A stretch of DNA of 12,398 bases from Scatomorpha merdavium (lineage in GTDB: Bacteria; Bacillota; Clostridia; Oscillospirales; Oscillospiraceae): contig DVIJ01000016.1 in assembly GCA_018711415.1 (NCBI GenBank), positions 1 to 12,398 of the forward strand. Direction: 5' to 3'. Within the stretch, counting starts at the first letter, position 1. Each line of letters starts with the position of its first letter. The position numbers were made by a program, and so were the translations under genes. The notes beneath the pieces are model-generated. The model ran no database searches and was not told where the DNA came from. It saw only the letters and a list, made by a program, of their open reading frames with translations. This document shows positions 7,531 to 12,398 of the stretch, in pieces.

Positions 7531-8887
7531 GGCAGCGGAGAGAGACCTGACGAACGGACCTGTTTTCAGGCAGATGGTCCTCTTCGCTCTGCCGCACATG
7601 CTCACCTCAGCGCTGCAGATTGCCTATTCCGCGGTGGACCTGGCCATTGTCGGCCACGCTGTATCCGGCGCGGCACTCTCTGCGGTCTCGGTCTCTGGGC
7701 ATGTGCTCAACCTTGTTACGATGCTTGGCCTGGGCTTTTCAACGGGCGGCCAGGTCTATATGGCTCAACTCCTGGGCATGGATCGCCGCTCGGAGTGCGG
7801 GCGCGTCACGGCAACGCTCCTGACGGCGACCTCTGCCGTGGCCATAGTCCTGGCGCTGATCTGCGCGGTCTTTAACGGACCTATCCTCCGGCTGATGAAT
7901 ACGCCGGCGGAGGCCTATGACATGGCGGTGCAGTACCTGGTCATAGGCAGCGCGGGGCTGATATTCACCTTCATGTATAACGGCCTAGCGGCGATAGTGC
8001 GCGCCTTCGGGGACTCGCAGACGCCTCTGTATGCCATACTTGCGGCATCGGCGGTGAACATTCTGCTGGACCTGCTGTTTGTGGTGGTGTTCCAGTGGGC
8101 GGTGGTCGGGGCGATACTGGCGACGGTCATAGGTCAGGTGCTCTCCGCGCTTATACTCCTCGTGGCGATGCTGCGGGGCAGGGAAAGGTTCGGACTTGAC
8201 ACCAGCAGGGAGAATCTCAGACCCAACCGGAGCGTGCTGCGATCCATAACGTTTCTGGCCATACCCTATGCGCTGGAGATGACGGTGTTTAACGTCTCTA
8301 TGCTGTTCATAAGCAGCATGGTGAACGACGTGAGCCTGGTGGCTTCCGAGACCTTTGGCATCGGCCTGAAGGTGGAGGAGATAGGCAACAAGCTATGCAC
8401 CGGCATAACCTGCGCGACCTCGGTAATGGTAGCTCAGAGCATTGCCTCCGGGAACATAGAGCGGACAAAAAAGATCGTGCACGCCGCCTGGATTTTTGGC
8501 GGGTGTATGTATCTGCTGTTCGGGCTGCTGTGTTTTACGATGTCGAAGCAACTGTTCTCGCTCTTTGTGGACGACGCCGCCGTTATTGCTAACGCGCCCA
8601 TGTTCATCAAAGCGCTGAGCTTCGGCTTTCCTGCGATGGCTAGTATGCGCGCAACGAACGGCCTGATGCAGGGCGTCAGCAACGCAAAGCTCAGCCTCAT
8701 TATAGGCGTATTGGACGGCATCGCCGTCAGGATACCGCTGTCCTACATGCTCGGCATCATCCTGGGCTATGGGCTTTGGGGCTTTTTCCTTGCGTACTCG
8801 CTTGCAGCATATACGAACGCGCTGCTGGGCATGGGCTACTACCTTTCAGGCCGCTGGAAGCACAGAAGGCTGGCGGTACAGCAATAA
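7508..8887 (+). CDS. MATE family multidrug/metabolite efflux transporter
   Basis: Membrane antiporter expected to export small organic molecules with Na+ or H+ entry. The 459 residues are hydrophobic throughout, consistent with twelve helices in two MatE halves. The N-terminus RDLTNGPVFRQMVLFALPHML and the following VDLAIVGHAVSGAALSAVS segment are typical. The start is GTG at 7508, overlapping the dehydratase stop (GTGA). No good Shine-Dalgarno precedes it, so translation is probably coupled. A 7-base inverted repeat (7508-7514 with 7524-7530) includes the start codon. No alternative start gives a better N-terminus. Being last in the operon before the terminator suggests export of a product or toxic analogue of the imported compound, but MATE genes also join operons by chance. 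Confidence 0.9.
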   Translation: MTRRLSVTAAERDLTNGPVFRQMVLFALPHMLTSALQIAYSAVDLAIVGHAVSGAALSAVSVSGHVLNLVTMLGLGFSTGGQVYMAQLLGMDRRSECGRVTATLLTATSAVAIVLALICAVFNGPILRLMNTPAEAYDMAVQYLVIGSAGLIFTFMYNGLAAIVRAFGDSQTPLYAILAASAVNILLDLLFVVVFQWAVVGAILATVIGQVLSALILLVAMLRGRERFGLDTSRENLRPNRSVLRSITFLAIPYALEMTVFNVSMLFISSMVNDVSLVASETFGIGLKVEEIGNKLCTGITCATSVMVAQSIASGNIERTKKIVHAAWIFGGCMYLLFGLLCFTMSKQLFSLFVDDAAVIANAPMFIKALSFGFPAMASMRATNGLMQGVSNAKLSLIIGVLDGIAVRIPLSYMLGIILGYGLWGFFLAYSLAAYTNALLGMGYYLSGRWKHRRLAVQQ

Positions 8888-8890
8888 ACG

Positions 8891-8925
8891 AACCGGCTGT
8901 CACACAAAGTGACAGCCGGTTTTTT
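8891..8925 (+). terminator. Intrinsic terminator of the TRAP/flavoprotein/MATE operon
   Basis: A perfect 13-base-pair stem (8891-8903 with 8909-8921) has a five-base loop ACAAA and runs into six T residues (8920-8925). It begins four bases after the MATE stop. The T-run touches the vanT stop codon (8925-8927) from the other strand. Read leftward, the same hairpin is followed by CGTTTATTG, a weaker U-tract, so it probably also terminates the van transcript, less efficiently. It is the only structure seen between the two convergent operons. Confidence 0.92.
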
Positions 8926-10991
8926 CATTCACGCCAGACCTTAGGCAGGCGCTTGCCCAGACGGCTGAGTATTTCATTCGAGATAGTGCCGCAGTGCTCG
9001 GCCAGTTCCTCGCAGGGGAGGCCGGGACCTATTAGGGTTACGGTGTCACCGGGCGCGACCTCGCCGCAGTTGGTGACATCAATAAATAGCTGGTCCATGC
9101 ACACACGACCCACAACGGGTGCGCGCTTGCCGTTCACGAGCGCTTGAGCCCCCTCGCAGGAGCGCGGGAAGCCGTCGCCATAGCCTATTGGCAGCACGGC
9201 TATGCGGCTGGGCCGCTCCGTTGTGTATGCCAGGCCATAGCCGAGCCCCGAGCCTGCGGGCAGGTCCCGCAGCTGTTCCACCCTTGTCCTGAGACTGAGC
9301 GCCGGGACCAGCCCCGGCCACGCGGCGGTGTCGTCCGACGCGGAGCTTTTCACGCCGTAGAGCGCTATGCCCACGCGCGCATAGGAGCAGCGGGCGTCGG
9401 GGTAATTCAGCAGACCGTAGCTGCTCTGCGTGTGCAGCTTTCCGACGTCCCTGCCGCGCCGGGTGAGCTCGTCTGTAAGCTCGAAGAAGCGGCGGGTCTG
9501 AGCCTCGGTGAAGCTCCTGCTCGCCTCGGATAGACTGTCGGAGACGCACAGGTGCGTATACATGCCAGTAACGCGTATGCGGGGCAGCTCGAAAATACTC
9601 TCGATCCCGTCTATGTCAGCCGAGTCAATGCCAAGGCGGTGCATACCGGTATCGACCTTGATGTGTACCTCGACGCTGTGTCCGCAGCCGGACAGCGCCC
9701 GGGCGTAGTCGGGCTCCGTCACCGTCTGTGTGAGCCGGTAACGCCAGAGACAGGCAAAGTTTTCTGGCGCAGTCCATCCGAGGACGAGTATCGTGCCTTT
9801 AATACCGGCACGCCTGAGCTCGACGCCCTCAGCGGCGCAGGCGACTGCGAAGGCACGGACGCCGCAGCCGCTCAGAAGCCTTGCCGACTTTACCAGACCG
9901 TGACCGTATGCCTCGCATTTGAGAACAGGCATCAGCTCACAACCGGACGGCAGTACGGTCCGCAGCTGCGCGGCGTTCTGCCTGAGCGCAGCTGCGTCAA
10001 CCTCTACCCAGGCTCGGGCCTTGTCGTAAGGCGCGCGGGGACGTATGCGCTGCCAGAGAATCAGGAGCACCGCAGAGGCTGCAGCCGTACCTGCGCAGAC
10101 AGCGAGGTAGTGACCCAGGCTGTTTTCCACCATCAGCTCCCACAGACCCAGCGGCCTCGCCGCGCCACGGACCAGCACGATTACCCAGGGATGCAGCGCG
10201 TAAACAAGCATGGAAAAGTCCGCACACCAGCCCGGAGCAGTCCTGCCCGGCACGAGCAGCAGCGTGAACAGAAAGTACATGACAAGAGGCAGAAAAACGT
10301 ACATGCTGTCGTGCCTTTGCCAGCCTGCGTGGCGCAGGAGCAGGGCCTCGCAGAGCATGAGGGCCAAGGAGATGACCAACCCGGCGGAAGCAGCAGCGGC
10401 GCCGGGGCGCCTGGCCTTTCGCATGGCCGCGCCGAGCATCAGGAAGATAGGCGCAAAGAAAAGCCCGCTGCGCGTGTAGCCCATAAGGCCAAATATATAG
10501 CCATAGGCAATCGAAATACCGGGCAGGTCCTTTATCAGCCCCCAATAGCTGTCGCCCAGCAGACCGACAAGGTACAGCGCGGCAGCGATACCCAGCCCGG
10601 CCCGCGTGCGGGATAGGGCTTGTGCTATAATCAGGCCCAGCATGACGGCGGGAAAGTACCAGAGGTGGTAGAACGTTCCCTCGAACAGCAGCTGCCTCAA
10701 ATCGGGCATACTGCCGGAGTAGGCGTTCAGGGGCAGATAGAGCAGGATGCAGGCAAGGTACATGATGCCCGCCTTTTTTAGCGAAGCGCGCAGCCTTTCC
10801 GGACTTCCGACAACGAAATAGCCCGTAACCATGAAGAAAAAGGGAACGGCGGTTCGCGCGGCCACGCGGGTGAGGATGAAGTCCGCCGTGTCTCCGTAGG
10901 TAAGCAGTGGGTAGCAGTGTATTGCCACGACCAGGAAAGCTGCCGCTACGCGGAAATATTCAATGCCTGCGAGTTTTTTTGCAGTTTTCAT
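8925..10991 (-). CDS. vanT: VanT-type membrane-bound serine/alanine racemase
   Basis: Makes D-serine (and D-alanine) for the D-Ala-D-Ser ligase. The N-terminal half (to about residue 318) is an acyltransferase-3-like membrane domain with about ten helices, beginning GIEYFRVAAAFLVVAIH, which in VanT proteins is linked to L-serine uptake. The C-terminal half is an alanine-racemase barrel with the PLP lysine K358 (VLKCEAYGHG), catalytic Tyr585 (LGYG) and CMDQ. Asn672 (TISNEIL) occupies the place of Alr Tyr354; Asn there is known from VanTG to favour serine. The chosen ATG at 10991 gives 688 residues and overlaps the vanXY stop (ATGA), with GGAG nine bases upstream. An ATG at 11006 would add five residues but has no ribosome site. 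Full-length, last gene of the visible van cluster. Confidence 0.92.
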   Translation of the reverse strand: MKTAKKLAGIEYFRVAAAFLVVAIHCYPLLTYGDTADFILTRVAARTAVPFFFMVTGYFVVGSPERLRASLKKAGIMYLACILLYLPLNAYSGSMPDLRQLLFEGTFYHLWYFPAVMLGLIIAQALSRTRAGLGIAAALYLVGLLGDSYWGLIKDLPGISIAYGYIFGLMGYTRSGLFFAPIFLMLGAAMRKARRPGAAAASAGLVISLALMLCEALLLRHAGWQRHDSMYVFLPLVMYFLFTLLLVPGRTAPGWCADFSMLVYALHPWVIVLVRGAARPLGLWELMVENSLGHYLAVCAGTAAASAVLLILWQRIRPRAPYDKARAWVEVDAAALRQNAAQLRTVLPSGCELMPVLKCEAYGHGLVKSARLLSGCGVRAFAVACAAEGVELRRAGIKGTILVLGWTAPENFACLWRYRLTQTVTEPDYARALSGCGHSVEVHIKVDTGMHRLGIDSADIDGIESIFELPRIRVTGMYTHLCVSDSLSEASRSFTEAQTRRFFELTDELTRRGRDVGKLHTQSSYGLLNYPDARCSYARVGIALYGVKSSASDDTAAWPGLVPALSLRTRVEQLRDLPAGSGLGYGLAYTTERPSRIAVLPIGYGDGFPRSCEGAQALVNGKRAPVVGRVCMDQLFIDVTNCGEVAPGDTVTLIGPGLPCEELAEHCGTISNEILSRLGKRLPKVWRE

Positions 10992-11713
10992 GCGGGTTTT
11001 CTCCATAGCGTGTAGATGTAGCCGTCAACGTTGTTGCCTGATATCTGATAGGGCGCGTCGGGCAGCTCCAGTTTGCTTTTGGCAAAGGCAAAACCCACAT
11101 CTGCCTCATAGACACCGCCGCGCGTCTCCAGCAGGCGTTCCGGATAAGGATAAGAACGAAGCAGCTCCACATACTCCTCCAGGCAGAGGCCGTTGTCGCT
11201 CATGAGCCGGGCGTGCGGCCTGCCAACATAGCGGAAGTGCCAAGGTTCGGCGGCTATGCCGGTGATGTGTTCCTTGCCGGCCTGATAGCGCTCAATGAAA
11301 CCGTAGTCCGCCGCAAGGGCGCGGAAACGTCCGCATATGCCGTCGTAGGGGAAGTCCGGACGTATGAAGTCGATGTTGTCAGAGCGGAGCGCAAGGTCTA
11401 TGGCAAGACCGGTCTGGTGCTCGCTGCAGCCGGGGAGTGCCACGTATTTGCGCGTGAATTCAGTCCCGTTTTCGGCCATGGAGCCGTCCCAGATCTCGCG
11501 TTGCTCGCGCATGGAGCGCCAGCCGCTTACCGGCACGATCTCGCCCGCAGCGCCTAGTCTGGAGATGAGCCCTGTGAGCATGGCCGCCGCCCTGGTATCG
11601 AGCAGGACGTCGCTGCCGGGTGCCGCGGGAGCCAGGACCGGCCGCTCGCGCCGGCGTATCGGGTGCTCAGCGTTCACAAGGATGAGAAGACCGCTGTGTA
11701 TGCCGCAGCTCAT
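10988..11713 (-). CDS. vanXY: VanXY-type D,D-dipeptidase/D,D-carboxypeptidase
   Basis: Zinc peptidase that would remove normal D-Ala-ending precursors, cleaving D-Ala-D-Ala and the terminal D-Ala of UDP-MurNAc-pentapeptide. The 241 residues carry the family motifs SEHQTGLAID (zinc ligands H99 and D106) and EPWH (catalytic E156, zinc ligand H159), plus SGWRS (63-67). There is no signal peptide or membrane helix, which argues for a cytoplasmic VanXY rather than a secreted VanY. A C-terminal tail of about 50 residues ends ISGNNVDGYIYTLW, common in this peptidase group. GGAGGG lies seven bases before the ATG, within the end of the ligase gene, and the gap to that gene is three bases. Dual activity is inferred from context. 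Confidence 0.9.
   Translation of the reverse strand: MSCGIHSGLLILVNAEHPIRRRERPVLAPAAPGSDVLLDTRAAAMLTGLISRLGAAGEIVPVSGWRSMREQREIWDGSMAENGTEFTRKYVALPGCSEHQTGLAIDLALRSDNIDFIRPDFPYDGICGRFRALAADYGFIERYQAGKEHITGIAAEPWHFRYVGRPHARLMSDNGLCLEEYVELLRSYPYPERLLETRGGVYEADVGFAFAKSKLELPDAPYQISGNNVDGYIYTLWRKPA
11000..11005 (-). promoter_or_regulatory. Ribosome binding site that decides the vanT start
   Basis: On the minus strand GGAGAA precedes the ATG at 10991 with normal spacing. The same bases overlap the alternative ATG at 11006, which has no purine-rich site upstream. This is the reason for choosing the shorter VanT. Confidence 0.65.
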
Positions 11714-11716
11714 GGC

Positions 11717-12398
11717 TCAGCCCTCCAGTCCGTAGGCCACGAGCTCGTCAAGCAGGGCGGGGAAGTCGTAGCCTATACCACGCATCATGTTGGGAAAACG
11801 GCTGTGCGAGGTGAAACCGGGTATCGTGTTGACTTCGTTGAATACCAGCCGCCCGGAGGGCTCGAGGAACATGTCCACTCTGGCAAAACCGCGGCAGCCC
11901 AGCGCACGGTAGATGCGCTTTGCGGTCTCCTGGATACGCCGCTCCGTCGCGGCGTCTACGCGGGCGGGCATGTGTATCTTTGAGGTGATGAGGTTGTATT
12001 TTTCCGTGTAATCGAAGAGGCCGCCCTGTATCTCGATCTCGTCTGCACGCCCGGCTGTCAGCTTGTCGTTGCCCATGACGGCGCAGCCAACCTCAAATCC
12101 CGTGATTGCCTCTTCGATTATGACCTCCCTGTCAAATTTCAGCGCCTCACGTACGGCGGCGCGGAGGCTCGCGGCGTTTTCCACCTTGGTGATGCCGAAG
12201 GAAGAGCCGGCCCTGACCGGCTTTACGAACAGCGGCAGGCTCAGGCCTGAGACTAGTTCCGACAGCTCGTCCGTTGACGGGAGCCCGGAAAAGCTGACGG
12301 ACTTCGGCACGTCCACGCCTGCGAGCGAGGCCAGCTTGTGAGCTCTGTCCTTATCCATGCAGAGGGCGGAGGCAAGGGTACCGCAGCCGATAACGGGT
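11717..12398 (-). CDS. vanG: D-alanine-D-serine ligase, VanG-like (5' end outside window)
   Basis: ATP-grasp ligase that joins D-Ala to D-Ser for vancomycin-insensitive cell-wall precursors. The window holds the last 226 residues; the frame stays open to the right edge, reading PVIGCGTLASALCMDKDRAHKL, typical inner sequence of Ddl-family ligases, so the Met at 12358 is not the start. Roughly 120 N-terminal residues are missing. Visible motifs are KPVRAGSSFGITKV (ATP grasp), DYTEKYNLITSKIHMPAR (omega-loop), RVDMF and NEVNTIPGFTSHSRFPNM (metal and substrate binding). The EKY loop argues against VanA/VanB D-Ala-D-Lac ligases, and the whole end resembles VanG. Sequence alone cannot exclude a housekeeping D-Ala-D-Ala ligase, but adjacent vanXY and vanT make D-Ser much more likely. 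Promoter and regulators would lie to the right. Confidence 0.87.
   Translation of the reverse strand, partial: PVIGCGTLASALCMDKDRAHKLASLAGVDVPKSVSFSGLPSTDELSELVSGLSLPLFVKPVRAGSSFGITKVENAASLRAAVREALKFDREVIIEEAITGFEVGCAVMGNDKLTAGRADEIEIQGGLFDYTEKYNLITSKIHMPARVDAATERRIQETAKRIYRALGCRGFARVDMFLEPSGRLVFNEVNTIPGFTSHSRFPNMMRGIGYDFPALLDELVAYGLEG
11720..11730 (-). promoter_or_regulatory. Ribosome binding site of vanXY inside the ligase 3' end
   Basis: On the minus strand GGAGGG lies seven bases before the vanXY ATG and upstream of the ligase stop. It is strong and supports independent or re-initiating translation of vanXY from a shared mRNA. Confidence 0.75.

Noticed and set aside
9552..10616. Open reading frame of 354 codons on the plus strand inside vanT
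   Set aside because: Antisense shadow of the VanT membrane and racemase domains, low-complexity and without recognisable domains.
11717..12358. Treating the Met at 12358 as the start of the ligase
   Set aside because: The frame stays open to the window edge, and the residues before this Met match the conserved inner Ddl segment PVIGCGTLASALC. The gene is cut by the window, not short.
11717..12398. VanA/VanB-type D-Ala-D-Lac ligase
   Set aside because: The omega-loop has the EKY sequence of VanG/VanC and Ddl enzymes. The neighbours are VanXY and VanT rather than VanH and VanX.

Overview
The window looks like a chromosomal piece from an anaerobic, low-oxygen-lifestyle Firmicute, most likely a gut Clostridia (Oscillospirales-type). 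This is inferred from a clostridial-style TRAP transporter with a lipoprotein binding component, a large Fe-S/flavin oxidoreductase, strong Shine-Dalgarno sites and a vanG-type ligase/peptidase/racemase cluster. Coding DNA is GC-rich and gene-dense. The only AT-rich stretch is the promoter region at the left end. No RNA genes, insertion sequences or CRISPR arrays were seen.

Left and centre, + strand (about 71-8925): one probable operon. A good sigma-A promoter (71-99) is followed by repeats of the octamer TAAGCTGT, a likely operator. Next come the three TRAP transporter genes dctP, dctQ and dctM (178-3185), a 1030-residue composite flavoprotein (3206-6298), an enolase-superfamily acid-sugar dehydratase-like enzyme (6327-7511) and a MATE efflux transporter (GTG start, 7508-8887). 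A strong hairpin terminator lies at 8891-8925. Spacing is tight: dctQ/dctM overlap by ATGA, the dehydratase and MATE genes overlap by GTGA, and the other gaps are 20-93 bases.

The composite flavoprotein is the most unusual item. A fumarate-reductase/ketosteroid-dehydrogenase-like FAD fold appears to be split in its cap region by a complete GltD-like NAD(P)H:flavin module. Each end of that insert carries a ferredoxin-type CxxCxxCxxxC motif. Residues that define true fumarate reductases are absent. The working idea is that a hydroxy-acid or similar solute is imported, dehydrated by the enolase-family enzyme and reduced with NAD(P)H electrons by the soluble composite reductase. The MATE protein may remove a product. 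The substrate is unknown.

Right, - strand (12398 down to 8925): a convergent vanG-type cluster in the order D-Ala-D-Ser ligase (vanG-like, 5' end beyond the window), VanXY-type D,D-peptidase and VanT membrane serine/alanine racemase. The three genes are nearly overlapping. VanT has Asn where alanine racemases have the Tyr354-equivalent, which fits serine racemization. Together these would remake peptidoglycan precursors to end in D-Ala-D-Ser, giving low-level vancomycin resistance. Regulatory genes (vanR/vanS/vanU type), if present, lie beyond the right edge.
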